From: CAVYXZ01 sp965223835
Lineage (GTDB): Bacteria; Chloroflexota; Anaerolineae; Aggregatilineales; Phototrophicaceae
Assembly: GCA_965223835.1 (NCBI GenBank)
Contig: CBDCXQ010000001.1
Location: 5,766,001-5,830,000, forward strand
Length of the DNA: 64,000 bases
Reading direction: 5' to 3'
A program made the translations under genes and the position numbers. How positions within the stretch are numbered: the first letter of the stretch is position 1; the number at the start of each line of letters is the position of its first letter. The notes beneath the pieces are model-generated. The model saw nothing but the letters and a program-made list of their open reading frames with translations. It did no database searches and had not been told where the DNA came from. Below are positions 1 through 8,407 of this stretch, one piece after another.

Positions 1-698
1 CCATCTTTACACCCCATGCCACCACGCTCAATTATGCCGCCACCAGCCTGCAATACCCGGCACTTTGCCTGGGGACGCGCGAAGAACGTGCCGGTAATGG
101 CCTGGACTATGGCAACTGGCTGTTGATGCAAGCACTGGTCGATCAATATGACCCGGCAATCATGCAGCAGTTGTGGGCCAGTATCGCGGTCCATGAGGGT
201 TTCGATGGGCTGATTCAACTGCTGGCGACCTATAATCAGCCTTTTGCCGATTTTGTGCTCCGGTATCATGCGCAACGGTTGACCCGCAACATCACGTTTA
301 TGGATCAACTAGAAGAAACGGTTAAGATCAGCCAGCATATTGACGCTACCGGTCATTATGCGTCAGTCAACAGTGGTGTGCAGGAATTAGGTGTGGATTA
401 CATCACGTTGGCGCTGCCCCCGAACCATTATACGGTGCGGTTAGCGACGGATTTACTTGAAGTGTGGGCCATCGGCATTCGCAACGACGCGGCTGATGTC
501 TATGCGTTGGACCGAAATGGGATTATCGACACTACTGATTACGACCACGTATATTTGCTGGTCTTTAACCCGCAACCAGCCGCTGACCCGACTGCCTGCC
601 AGTATCAGCCATATGAACTGGACATTGCCACCGGCACCGGCGAATCCGCCATGATTGCGTTTACGCTCGACGCCACGAATTTTATCGTGCCCGATTAA
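1..698 (+). CDS. C-terminal part of an unidentified, probably secreted protein (partial)
   Basis: The frame is open from the left edge (first full codon at position 3) to the TAA at 696-698, so about 231 C-terminal residues are visible and the start lies outside. I do not recognise the family with confidence. The visible start (YGNWLLMQALVDQYDP, following a Cys-containing stretch) resembles the segment that follows the zinc-binding helix in MXAN_6640-type putative metalloproteases, but no HExxH is in view. The last ~110 residues look beta-rich, like an appended beta-sandwich domain. The stop codon overlaps the end of the convergent glucokinase gene by four bases, so the two transcripts must run into each other. 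Treat any function as unknown. Confidence 0.6.
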   Translation, partial: IFTPHATTLNYAATSLQYPALCLGTREERAGNGLDYGNWLLMQALVDQYDPAIMQQLWASIAVHEGFDGLIQLLATYNQPFADFVLRYHAQRLTRNITFMDQLEETVKISQHIDATGHYASVNSGVQELGVDYITLALPPNHYTVRLATDLLEVWAIGIRNDAADVYALDRNGIIDTTDYDHVYLLVFNPQPAADPTACQYQPYELDIATGTGESAMIAFTLDATNFIVPD

Positions 699-1687
699 CC
701 CGTCATTCGGTCCAATCCATAGGCGGCTGCGCCCATCAGCGCCGCTTTGGGATTCAGAATTACTTGCACCGGCATCCGTTCCAACAAGCGCGCAAAACGC
801 CCCTTGTTCAAAAACGATGCCATAAACGCGCCCGATTGCAACGCAGGTAAGATGCGGGGTGGAATGCCGCCACCCAGATAAACGCCGCCAGTCGCCAGGA
901 TCGATAACGCCAGATTACTGGCCTCTGCGCCCAGAATGGCAATAAACAGATCGAGCGTCGCGTCGCATAGCGCCACATCACCATTGAGCGCGGTGTTGAC
1001 AATGAGGGGCGTAGCATCTTCAGCCACTGCCAATTGTTCCGCCAGCCAGTCCGGTTCGGGCGCGAAGCCGGTTTCCTTCAAGAATTGATAGATGTTGCTG
1101 ATGCCAATGCCCGAACACACCCATTCATAGCTGACATGATCTTTGCGTTCCTGCCAATAATTGAGCAGGGCGATTTGCAATTCATTGGTGGGGCCAAAAT
1201 CGGTATGCCCGCCTTCGGATGGATACCCCTGATAACCATTACCGTTCCAGGTCAGGTAGCCTTCGCCCAAGCCAGTTCCGGGGGCAACAATCGCCATCGC
1301 ACCGCCTGGCTGTGCTTCGCCGCTGTTTATGAGTGCCAGATCATCCGCTTCCAGCAAGGGCACCGCATTGGCAATCGACAGCAGATCATTGAGCAAAAAG
1401 GCGTTTTCCAAATCGAGTGCGGCGCATAGTTCGGCCTCGTCCATTTCCCAGGGCAAATTCGTGGTCTTCACATGCCCATCGACTACTGGCCCGGCGACCC
1501 CAAAACTCCCGACCTCAACTTCATAATCAATCCCAGTGATAAATTCACGCGCCAGTGCTTGCAAGCTGGCGTAGTCATCACTGGAAAATGTTGCTTCGAT
1601 CAGTGGTTGGCGTGCCCCGTTTTCCAGACTGTAGATCGCTAAATTTGTTTTCGTCCCACCAATATCACCCGCCAATAGCATAGACAT
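695..1687 (-). CDS. glk: Glucokinase (Glk family)
   Basis: 330 residues, the usual length for bacterial hexokinase-fold glucokinases, which phosphorylate glucose to glucose-6-phosphate with ATP in the cytoplasm. The N-terminal phosphate-binding motif GDIGGTKTNLAIY is intact, as are FLLNDLLSIANA (holding the catalytic Asp), APGTGLGEGYL and the sugar-contacting EGGHTDFGP. The Glk family (PF02685) fits better than ROK because the ROK cysteine cluster is absent. The ATG has a purine-rich AAGGAGAA upstream. It is a single gene, not obviously in an operon with the peptidase E gene 87 bp upstream, although both are on the minus strand. The 3' end overlaps the stop of the convergent gene. Confidence 0.93.
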   Translation of the reverse strand: MSMLLAGDIGGTKTNLAIYSLENGARQPLIEATFSSDDYASLQALAREFITGIDYEVEVGSFGVAGPVVDGHVKTTNLPWEMDEAELCAALDLENAFLLNDLLSIANAVPLLEADDLALINSGEAQPGGAMAIVAPGTGLGEGYLTWNGNGYQGYPSEGGHTDFGPTNELQIALLNYWQERKDHVSYEWVCSGIGISNIYQFLKETGFAPEPDWLAEQLAVAEDATPLIVNTALNGDVALCDATLDLFIAILGAEASNLALSILATGGVYLGGGIPPRILPALQSGAFMASFLNKGRFARLLERMPVQVILNPKAALMGAAAYGLDRMTG

Positions 1688-1774
1688 TGTTCTCCTTCAT
1701 TGGTGCGGCCAATATGCCCGGATTGTACCTGAAAAGAGTCAAGGAAACATATTGCCCGTGTGATCCAGTAGCCA

Positions 1775-2521
1775 TTAGGGGGTTAACAGGTCATCCAATG
1801 ATTGAAAGCCGTCGGCTGGTTCAATCGCTTCACTCACAACGCGCCCCAACTTGCGTCTAACCCGGTAGCCCCGTGCCCCAACCCGCGCGGCCATAAAGCG
1901 ATAACGACCATCCACGATTTCCAACGCACAACAGTCATCACAACCCAGGCCAATCAGCCGATGTTTTTGCATCAACTGCTCGAAGGGTTCCAGGCGATTT
2001 TCGGCATCAACATGTGGGCAAAACAATGCGTTCACCAGACCCAGCCCGCGCACACGAATATACGACCAATCTTCATCCGTGCTGGCGAATGAGCGCGAAT
2101 CACTCAGGCCGCCGGTAAACCAGCAAATTGCGCCGGCACTAATCCCGGACAACACCGTTCCCCGTTCATAGGCGGCAGTCAACAGCGCATCAACGCCCAG
2201 TCGTCGCCAAAGCTTCATCATCCGCAAGGTGTTGCCACCGCCGACGTAAATCAGGTCCGCCGCTGCGATCTTCGCCGCAATAGCTGCTGAGTCGGGTCGT
2301 TCCTGGGGTAGAATGAGATAGAGTACATCGGTTGTACAACCCAATTGTTGACCATATTCGGCGCGAAAGCTGTGATAATAGTCAACGGCATCGCCGCTGG
2401 CGGTGGGAATAAACAGCGCCTGCGGTCGTTTTTTGCCAGTCAGTTTGATTATTCGCTGGTCAATGGCGCGGGTTGCCGCATCACGTAAGTCCCCACCACC
2501 AACTGCAACGATTTTCCCCAT
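1775..2521 (-). CDS. Peptidase E-like protein (S51 family)
   Basis: 248 residues. The class I glutamine amidotransferase-like fold of S51 peptidases is shown by MGKIVAVGGGDLR at the N-terminus, YVGGGNTLRMM in the middle and the nucleophile elbow LSGISAGAICWF, where the Ser is the catalytic residue. S51 enzymes (peptidase E, cyanophycinase) cleave Asp-X dipeptides or cyanophycin. The short length and lack of cyanophycinase-specific insertions favour peptidase E-like activity on dipeptides, but the substrate cannot be read from sequence. It begins 79 bp from the divergent SH3-repeat gene, so the two promoters share that interval. Confidence 0.85.
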   Translation of the reverse strand: MGKIVAVGGGDLRDAATRAIDQRIIKLTGKKRPQALFIPTASGDAVDYYHSFRAEYGQQLGCTTDVLYLILPQERPDSAAIAAKIAAADLIYVGGGNTLRMMKLWRRLGVDALLTAAYERGTVLSGISAGAICWFTGGLSDSRSFASTDEDWSYIRVRGLGLVNALFCPHVDAENRLEPFEQLMQKHRLIGLGCDDCCALEIVDGRYRFMAARVGARGYRVRRKLGRVVSEAIEPADGFQSLDDLLTP

Positions 2522-2566
2522 CTCGCTTCCCCCTGTTTGGGTGGATTCTATGCACAGGTTCTATCA

Positions 2567-2572
2567 TATAAT
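2567..2572 (+). promoter_or_regulatory. Candidate -10 box (TATAAT)
   Basis: A perfect TATAAT lies 29 bp upstream of the ATG of the SH3-repeat gene, in the divergent interval. No convincing -35 box is seen at 16-18 bp, so this is only a candidate. Confidence 0.4.
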
Positions 2573-2600
2573 GGGAGCTTGTAATGAAGAAAGGTAAATC

Positions 2601-4088
2601 ATGCGGAAATCCATGGTCGTATTGTTGTTGCTGGTGCTTACGCTGTCCCTGTTTGCCGGGACCGCCAGTGCCAGCCCGGAAAATCTCCAAATCTGTAATC
2701 AACAATCGCGGTTGCAAGTGGGCAGTACGGGACGCGTGACCCAGGTCCCAAACTTGCCTAATCGCCTGCGGAGTTATCCCTCGTTCGAAGGAGTCGTCCT
2801 GGGGCAAATGCCGCCTGGTAGCGCGTTTGCCGTGCTGAGTGGCCCCATCTGTACCAATGGCATCTGGTGGTTTCAGGTAAATTACAATGGCACCATTGGT
2901 TGGACCGCCGAGGGAGATGCCTTCACTTACTGGTTAGAACCGGCCTTCAATGTGCCGACACCACCCCCGCCACCCCCGCAGCCGATCTGCACACTGCCAA
3001 ATCGCCTGAGCATTGGTGGGCAGGGGCGCGTGACGCCGGGGCTGCCGAATGTAATCCGCACGGCACCCGGCACCCAGTCCAGCGGCGCGAACAGCGTGGT
3101 GATTGGCGAGATTCCCGGTAGTGGAATCTTCACGGTGCTAAGCGGTCCCACCTGTGGCACCGATAGCCGCTGGTGGTGGGAGGTCAATTATAATGGTCTG
3201 ACCGGTTGGACTGCTGAGGGCGAAGGGTCGAACACCTACTGGACCGAACCGTATAACGTGAATATTCCCGGTTGCCCCGGCTTCATGCCTTCTCGGTTGC
3301 GGGCGGGGCAAACAGCCCGTGTGACAACGGTGCCCAATCTGCCCAACCGCATTCGCAGTTATCCCGGTTTCAGCGGCGACGTGCTCGGTCAGATTCCAGC
3401 AGGCCAACAATTCTGGATTGCGACCGGGCCTTTCTGTGCTGAGAATACCGCCTGGTGGCAGGTGAGCTATGATGGCATTGTGGGTTGGACCGCTGAAGGG
3501 GAGGCCGGAACCTACTGGCTGGAACCCATCGCTAGCACGGGCCTGTGCGCCGGTTCGCCACTGTCACGCCTGGTGGGCCTGACACAGGGTCGCGTGACGC
3601 CCGGCACCGGCAGCAGTATTCGGCTCACCCCCGAAAGTGGCACTGTATTGCGGACCATGCCCGCTGGATCGCTGTTCAATATTCTCTCCGGCCCGATCTG
3701 TGGTCCCAGCGTTCAGCAACTGACCTGGTATCAGGTAGAACAGAACGGCGTTGTGGGTTGGACGGCTGAAGGTCGCGGCAGCACATACTGGTTAGAAACG
3801 CCGAACAGCAGTGGCGTACCGCAATTATGTGCTGGCTCACCCCCGCCCCGTTTGACAGGCCGCAGTCAGGGGCGAGTGGTGATCGGAGGCGACCCCAATA
3901 GTATCCGTGCGGGCATTGAAAGTGGCTCGGTCCTGGGCCAGATTCCCGCAGGGGCAACCTTCACCATCGTCGGCGGCCCGTTGTGTGGACCCAGCAGTTT
4001 CCAGCAGACCTGGTATCAGGTTCAGTATAATGGCATCATTGGCTGGACCGTCGAAGGCTGGCAAAACGAATATTATCTGGAACCCTAA
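2601..4088 (+). CDS. Secreted protein with five SH3-like repeats
   Basis: 495 residues. A signal peptide (Arg/Lys start, then VVLLLLVLTLSLFAG and a cleavage-like TASAS) is followed by five tandem domains of 80-90 residues starting near residues 31, 129, 224, 314 and 411. Each begins with a Cys and RL-x-GRV, has a central GP-x-C, then W-x-V-x-x-G-x-x-GWTAEG, and ends Y-W/Y-L-E-P. One Cys pair per repeat suggests a disulfide in each. These are bacterial SH3b-type domains, typically cell-wall or peptide binding; no enzyme domain is attached. A Pro-rich linker joins repeats 1 and 2. The same domain recurs once at the outer end of the eCIS kinase at 24009-27008, which links this protein to that system by sequence. 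RBS AAGAAAGG upstream of ATG. Confidence 0.85.
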   Translation: MRKSMVVLLLLVLTLSLFAGTASASPENLQICNQQSRLQVGSTGRVTQVPNLPNRLRSYPSFEGVVLGQMPPGSAFAVLSGPICTNGIWWFQVNYNGTIGWTAEGDAFTYWLEPAFNVPTPPPPPPQPICTLPNRLSIGGQGRVTPGLPNVIRTAPGTQSSGANSVVIGEIPGSGIFTVLSGPTCGTDSRWWWEVNYNGLTGWTAEGEGSNTYWTEPYNVNIPGCPGFMPSRLRAGQTARVTTVPNLPNRIRSYPGFSGDVLGQIPAGQQFWIATGPFCAENTAWWQVSYDGIVGWTAEGEAGTYWLEPIASTGLCAGSPLSRLVGLTQGRVTPGTGSSIRLTPESGTVLRTMPAGSLFNILSGPICGPSVQQLTWYQVEQNGVVGWTAEGRGSTYWLETPNSSGVPQLCAGSPPPRLTGRSQGRVVIGGDPNSIRAGIESGSVLGQIPAGATFTIVGGPLCGPSSFQQTWYQVQYNGIIGWTVEGWQNEYYLEP

Positions 4089-4099
4089 CCAACGCCCAA

Positions 4100-4138
4100 G
4101 AATGTGCATTGGGGCAGTAAGCCTCTCGATGCACATTC
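4100..4138. terminator. Perfect 10-bp inverted repeat after the SH3-repeat gene
   Basis: GAATGTGCAT at 4100-4109 is perfectly repeated in inverse orientation at 4129-4138, with a 19-base loop, 12 bp after the SH3-repeat stop and 30 bp before the next ATG. There is no T-run, so it may be a transcript-stabilising hairpin or an operator rather than a classical terminator. Confidence 0.5.
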
Positions 4139-4168
4139 AACATAACGGATTAGTGGGGCAGAATCATA

Positions 4169-4645
4169 ATGGAAGACAAACAAATCGAACAATTCTGGCA
4201 ACGCTACCTTGCTACGTTGCCAGCAGAGCATCCGCATCATCAGGCGAGCTACACTGCCTGGTACTTTGGCGATAGTCCTGCTCTGGCTGACGAACTACTG
4301 CAACTCGTGCTGGCTGGCATCAAAACGGCTACAGCTTCCTCTGCCTGGGAATACGAAGCTGATGATGAGCCGTTCCCGCAGGTTGGTGATTTGAGCATCA
4401 TCCTGGCGGGTGATGAAACGCCGCACGGCATTATCGAAACACTTGAGGTTCGCACTGTGCCATTTAATCAGGTTGATGCTCAATTTGCGGCTGATGAAGG
4501 CGAAGGGGATCGCTCTCTGGCCTACTGGCGTGACGCCCATCAACGCTATTTTCAGCGGGTTTTGCCCGCCATTGACCGCGAATTTAGCGAAACGATGCCG
4601 GTTGTGTGTGAACGGTTCCGCTTAATCTATCCCATCGCCCATTAG
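4169..4645 (+). CDS. ASCH domain protein
   Basis: 158 residues, almost entirely one ASCH (PUA-like) domain of the COG4405/YhfF type. Seen are the Trp-rich N-terminus EQFWQRYLATLP, YTAWYFGDSPALADEL, the GIKTATASSAWEYE loop, PQVGDLSIILAGDETP with HGIIETLEVRTVPF, and GEGDRSLAYWRDAHQRYF. ASCH proteins are predicted RNA- or nucleoside-binding enzymes; some are ribonucleases or amidohydrolases of N4-acetylcytidine, but this longer YhfF subgroup has no assigned substrate. The RBS is weak. It converges on the BLUF gene and overlaps its 3' end by four bases. Confidence 0.82.
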   Translation: MEDKQIEQFWQRYLATLPAEHPHHQASYTAWYFGDSPALADELLQLVLAGIKTATASSAWEYEADDEPFPQVGDLSIILAGDETPHGIIETLEVRTVPFNQVDAQFAADEGEGDRSLAYWRDAHQRYFQRVLPAIDREFSETMPVVCERFRLIYPIAH

Positions 4646-5058
4646 CGAATGCCTTCTTTGAACGCCTGCAAGAACATGAAGGCAAAGACCGGTTCCTTAA
4701 AACGGTCCGAATCCAGCGGTTCTTGTAAGTATTCAGAAAAACCGGGCACGGTAATGGGCTTCAGACTGTCAGCGTTGACAAACCCCATTTCCCATTCTCC
4801 GAAGGACCGCGCTTCAATCGGGCGCTCGGCTATTAATTCCACGCGATGATGGCGCGGGTCTTGTTTGATGACCTCGTACAGCGATTTAACCACATCCGCC
4901 TCGCCTTCCAGCACTTGCAGAAAATTGCCCCCTTTGTACAACAACATCCCGGTAACATTCAGACGGCGGTTTTTTTCACGGGCTTTTTCAAGGATCGCCA
5001 GTAGTTCCTGGTTGCTCATCTTTTCCATTGCGGAGCTGCCATAGATGAGGTGAATCAC
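4642..5058 (-). CDS. BLUF-domain blue-light sensor
   Basis: 138 residues from a GTG start at 5056-5058, chosen because AAGGAGAA sits seven bases upstream; a longer version without an RBS would add ten residues. It is a stand-alone BLUF domain that binds FAD and rearranges hydrogen bonds in blue light. The flavin-site Tyr (HLIYGSS), the Asn (RRLNVTGMLLY), the Gln (NFLQVLEGE) and the Trp (SFGEWEMGF) are all present. There is no attached EAL, cyclase or DNA-binding domain, so it must act through a partner protein that is not identifiable here. It is divergent from the trpB-like gene, with 167 bp between. Confidence 0.9.
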   Translation of the reverse strand: MIHLIYGSSAMEKMSNQELLAILEKAREKNRRLNVTGMLLYKGGNFLQVLEGEADVVKSLYEVIKQDPRHHRVELIAERPIEARSFGEWEMGFVNADSLKPITVPGFSEYLQEPLDSDRFKEPVFAFMFLQAFKEGIR

Positions 5059-5225
5059 AATGTTCTCCTTCTGCGTAAACCGTAACAATCAAATTATAAG
5101 TGAACAGAAGCGTTTATCACCATTGAAATATACCGATCAGGACTGAAATAGTTCTGCTAGCGAGAAGGACAGGAAGTAGCTAAAATCCTGACAGAAAATT
5201 AGTTCTTGGAAAATCAGGAGAACCT

Positions 5226-6590
5226 ATGAGCAACGATACGATTCGTTTTGATCTGCCGCAGTCTGACATTCCACACCAGTGGTATAACATCCAGGCCGAT
5301 TTGCCCCGTCCGCTGCCGCCGGTGCTGCATCCGGGCACCAAACAGCCGGTTGGCCCCGATGACCTCGCCCCGTTGTTCCCGATGGCACTGATCGGTCAGG
5401 AAGTGAGCCAGGATCGGTATATCGACATTCCTGATGAAGTCCGCGAGATCTATAAACTCTGGCGGCCCACCCCGCTGTTGCGTGCTAGACGCCTGGAAAA
5501 AGCGCTGGATACACCAGCCCACATTTACTACAAATATGAAGGGGTTTCACCCAGCGGCAGCCACAAACTGAACACCGCGACCCCACAGGCTTATTACAAC
5601 CAGCAAGAAGGCATTCAAGGCCTGACGACTGAAACCGGTGCAGGTCAATGGGGCACGGCATTGGCGCAAGCCTGCAAGTTCTTCGACATGGAATGTTACG
5701 TCTATATGGTGAAGATCAGCTATCAGCAGAAGCCTTACCGCCGCGCCATCATGCAAACATTTGGGGCGTCAGTCACGCCTAGCCCCAGCGATTCAACCCA
5801 GGCCGGTCAGGCGATCCTGGCAAAAGACCCTGAAAGCACCGGTTCGCTGGGCATAGCGATCAGTGAGGCAGTGGAAGCAGCCGCAACCAGCGGTGGCAAA
5901 TATAAGTATGCGCTGGGGTCGGTACTCAATCATGTGTTGATGCATCAAACGGTTATCGGCCAGGAATGCCTCAAGCAGATGGAACTCGCGGGTGAGTATC
6001 CTGATGTAGTCGTGGGGCCAACCGGGGGCGGCAGTAATTTTGCTGGAATTAGCCTGCCGTTCCTGCATCAAAACCTGACCAATGGTAAATCTACGCGCCT
6101 ACTGGGCGTGGAACCAGCGGCCTGTCCCAGCCTGACACGTGGTCAATATGCCTACGACTTTGGCGATACCGCTGGCATGACACCATTGGTCAAGATGTAT
6201 ACGCTGGGCCACGATTTTGTCCCCGCGCCGCTGCATGCTGGTGGTCTACGCTATCACGGCATGGCGAGCATTGTCTGTGAAATGTACGATCAGCAATTGA
6301 TGGAGGCGGTTGCCATTCCCCAGCTTGAAACTTTCGAAGCCGCGATCACATTTGCGCAAAGCGAGGGCATTGTTCCGGCTCCCGAAGCAGCCCATGGCAT
6401 TGCCGGGGCTATTCGCGAAGCCAATGCGGCTAAGGCAGCCGGGGAAAAGCGTGTCATTCTGTTTAACCTGTGTGGACACGGCCATTTTGATATGACGGCC
6501 TATGATGCCTATCTGGGTAATGAATTGACCGATTACGAGTATCCCCAGGCTGAAATCGAGCGGGCGATGGCCGCACTACCCCAGATTTAA
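5226..6590 (+). CDS. trpB: Tryptophan synthase beta-like protein, TrpB2 type
   Basis: 454 residues, longer than classical TrpB (about 400) and matching the TrpB2 subgroup, with N-terminal extension (IPHQWYNIQADLP). It is a PLP enzyme that joins indole and serine to give tryptophan. The PLP lysine lies in SPSGSHKLNTA; the phosphate-binding glycine loop is GPTGGGSNFAG; the C-terminus has LCGHGHFDM. TrpB2 proteins often act alone as indole-salvage enzymes, and no trpA or other trp gene is adjacent, which agrees with a stand-alone role. RBS AGGAGAAC seven bases before ATG. A hairpin lies 45 bp past the stop. Confidence 0.92.
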   Translation: MSNDTIRFDLPQSDIPHQWYNIQADLPRPLPPVLHPGTKQPVGPDDLAPLFPMALIGQEVSQDRYIDIPDEVREIYKLWRPTPLLRARRLEKALDTPAHIYYKYEGVSPSGSHKLNTATPQAYYNQQEGIQGLTTETGAGQWGTALAQACKFFDMECYVYMVKISYQQKPYRRAIMQTFGASVTPSPSDSTQAGQAILAKDPESTGSLGIAISEAVEAAATSGGKYKYALGSVLNHVLMHQTVIGQECLKQMELAGEYPDVVVGPTGGGSNFAGISLPFLHQNLTNGKSTRLLGVEPAACPSLTRGQYAYDFGDTAGMTPLVKMYTLGHDFVPAPLHAGGLRYHGMASIVCEMYDQQLMEAVAIPQLETFEAAITFAQSEGIVPAPEAAHGIAGAIREANAAKAAGEKRVILFNLCGHGHFDMTAYDAYLGNELTDYEYPQAEIERAMAALPQI

Positions 6591-6906
6591 GGGGCAATTA
6601 GGCGACGGATGCGTTGTTGCTATTGTAATAAAGCAGGACTGGTTTTCTTGCCTTTTTCGAAGCCAGTCCTGAATAATACTTGAATGATTTAAGACCTCGT
6701 TTGATATTATCTCCGCCAATCTTAACTTGACTTTTTAACATTCAACGGGTTGGGATGGGCTTTTGCCAGGCCTGGTAATAATGTAACTAATTGTAATCAT
6801 CAGGTTTTGCGTCCTGTCTTAATGTAAGTTGACTTTTAATATCCATTAATCCCACAATTGTCTGAACGTAAGATCACGACCACATGTTAATGCTTGGAGG
6901 CTGTTT
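6591..6906. other. 316-bp intergenic stretch
   Basis: Between trpB and a small membrane protein gene. It is AT-rich compared with its surroundings. Apart from the hairpin at 6635-6670 I see no gene, tRNA or recognisable riboswitch. It probably carries the promoter of the gene starting at 6907. Confidence 0.5.
6635..6670 (+). terminator. Hairpin downstream of trpB
   Basis: AGGACTGG at 6635-6642 pairs with CCAGTCCT at 6663-6670; with a G-T wobble and two A-T pairs the stem reaches 11 bp. The loop contains a T-rich stretch, but no T-run follows the stem, so termination is probable rather than certain. Confidence 0.45.
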
Positions 6907-7161
6907 ATGATTCAACAATCTGATATTCAAGGTCGCCTGAATTTGTTACGCTATGGATTGGTCGTTCTGGTAGTAACAACCTTTTTGGTGGCGTTACTCG
7001 TTCCCTTCGCCTATGTTCGTGGCCTGGGTGATTTCGCCCCGCCGATTACCGACTTTTTTGGTACAGCGCTGATCGCTACCATCATCGTCGGCGTCTTGTC
7101 AGCCGGCGTCTTTGTTGGATATTCAATGCTTTTGAAGCGCAACGCTGCTGGCGAAAGCTAA
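6907..7161 (+). CDS. Small two-helix membrane protein, unknown function
   Basis: 84 residues, with a strong RBS (TTGGAGG, six bases before ATG). Two hydrophobic helices are visible: residues ~15-38 (LVVLVVTTFLVALLVPFAY) and ~53-75 (TALIATIIVGVLSAGVFVGY), with a short C-terminal tail holding Lys-Arg. No recognised domain. It is followed by a clear terminator, so it is expressed as a single gene. Role unknown. Confidence 0.65.
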   Translation: MIQQSDIQGRLNLLRYGLVVLVVTTFLVALLVPFAYVRGLGDFAPPITDFFGTALIATIIVGVLSAGVFVGYSMLLKRNAAGES

Positions 7162-7184
7162 TTTTTTCACGCTAAAGCAATATC

Positions 7185-7219
7185 GGCGGGTAGACAGACT
7201 ATGGTTTGCCCGCCTTTTT
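7185..7219 (+). terminator. Rho-independent terminator
   Basis: GGCGGG at 7185-7190 pairs with CCCGCC at 7209-7214, followed by five T residues at 7215-7219. It ends the small membrane protein transcript. Confidence 0.8.
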
Positions 7220-7250
7220 GATTCTTGTGGCGCGGAAAAATAGCCGACCT

Positions 7251-7256
7251 TATAAT
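7251..7256 (+). promoter_or_regulatory. Candidate -10 box for the antiporter-nitrilase operon
   Basis: A perfect TATAAT lies 39 bp upstream of the chosen ATG at 7296 and just after the preceding terminator. A TTGTGG 20 bp upstream could serve as a poorly spaced -35. The position supports the start at 7296 rather than an upstream in-frame ATG. Confidence 0.45.
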
Positions 7257-7295
7257 GGCAATCAGGAATCCCACCGGGCACGGAGAAAAAGCGCG

Positions 7296-8405
7296 ATGTT
7301 CCAACGCTTACTCTACATCATGTTGATTTTTGTGCCGCTGGCTCTAGTTGCTGATTTTGTGCTGCAACTGGATCCGGTTTTGATATTCGTGTTTGCGGCA
7401 CTGGGAATCATTCCGTTGGCCGATTTTATCGGTGAGGCGACTGAGGAACTGGCGTTCCACACCGGCCCGCGTCTCGGTGGATTACTGAACGCAACGCTGG
7501 GAAATGCGGCGGAGCTGATTATTACGATATTTGCCCTGCAGCAGGGGCTGCTGGATCTGGTCAGGGCCTCGATCACCGGCTCGATAATTGGTAACTTGCT
7601 GCTGGTGATGGGTCTCAGTCTGTTACTGGGTGGCCTCAAGCATGGAATTCAAACATTTGATCGGCGCAATGCCGCGATCAATGCGACATTGCTGGTGCTG
7701 GCAATCGTCGCCCTGGCGATTCCATCCATCTTTGATGCCGCCATTGAGCCTGATATGGCGGCGGAACTTGGTCTCAGTGAAGGTACAGCCATCATCATGA
7801 TTATCGTCTATGTCTTGACAGTAATTTATGGCTTTACCCAGGGTCGTACTACCAACCATCAGGAAGCGCCAGCAGAACATCTACACACCGCACGCTGGAG
7901 TGTCCAGCGATCATTGATTGTACTCGCGGTCGCAACCCTCGCAATTGTATTTATGAGTGAGATTCTGGTTGGTGCGGTTGAATCGGTTACGGAAACACTG
8001 GGCTGGTCCGAGTTCTTCATCGGCATCATTATCATCCCGCTGGTGGGAAATGTTGCTGAACATCTGGTAGCTGTACAGGTCGCCATTAAAAATAAAATGG
8101 AACTAAGCATGGCCGTGTCGATAGGGTCCAGCCTGCAAATTGCGCTGTTTGTCGCGCCAGTGCTGGTGTTTATCAGTCTGCTATTTGGCGACCCGCTGCT
8201 GCTGGTTTTTAACAGCTTTGAGCTGGTCGCGCTGGTGGGGGCGACATTTATTGCCGCCTTCATCGCTCAGGATGGTGAGTCGAACTGGTTGGAAGGTGCG
8301 ATGCTGCTGGCTCTCTATCTCATTATCGCCATTGCATTCTTCGTGCTACCCGTGCATGGCGAAGCCGAAGCAGTCCATGAAACCGCCGCGCTGTTGGTTC
8401 GCTAG
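7296..8405 (+). CDS. Ca2+/H+ antiporter (CaCA superfamily, Cax type)
   Basis: 369 residues. The start is the ATG at 7296, preceded by CGGAGAAAAA; an upstream in-frame codon at 7206 overlaps the terminator and promoter and was rejected. About eleven hydrophobic helices form two inverted halves, each with the ion-coordinating alpha-repeat of the family: GNAAELIITIFAL in the first half and GNVAEHLVAVQVAIKN in the second, with SIGSSLQIALF typical of Cax. A short acidic and His-containing loop (NHQEAPAEHLH) divides the halves. It is expected to export Ca2+ across the inner membrane against a proton gradient. The nitrilase ATG follows the stop by two bases, so they are translationally coupled. Confidence 0.92.
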   Translation: MFQRLLYIMLIFVPLALVADFVLQLDPVLIFVFAALGIIPLADFIGEATEELAFHTGPRLGGLLNATLGNAAELIITIFALQQGLLDLVRASITGSIIGNLLLVMGLSLLLGGLKHGIQTFDRRNAAINATLLVLAIVALAIPSIFDAAIEPDMAAELGLSEGTAIIMIIVYVLTVIYGFTQGRTTNHQEAPAEHLHTARWSVQRSLIVLAVATLAIVFMSEILVGAVESVTETLGWSEFFIGIIIIPLVGNVAEHLVAVQVAIKNKMELSMAVSIGSSLQIALFVAPVLVFISLLFGDPLLLVFNSFELVALVGATFIAAFIAQDGESNWLEGAMLLALYLIIAIAFFVLPVHGEAEAVHETAALLVR

Positions 8406-8407
8406 CC

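Noticed and set aside
6591..6906. Riboswitch or T-box between trpB and the next gene
   Set aside because: No T-box sequence, aptamer-like conserved core or anti-terminator pairing could be found; only one hairpin is visible.
7206..7295. N-terminal extension of the Ca2+/H+ antiporter
   Set aside because: The 30 extra codons overlap a terminator and a TATAAT box; the ATG at 7296 has an RBS and begins at the usual first helix.
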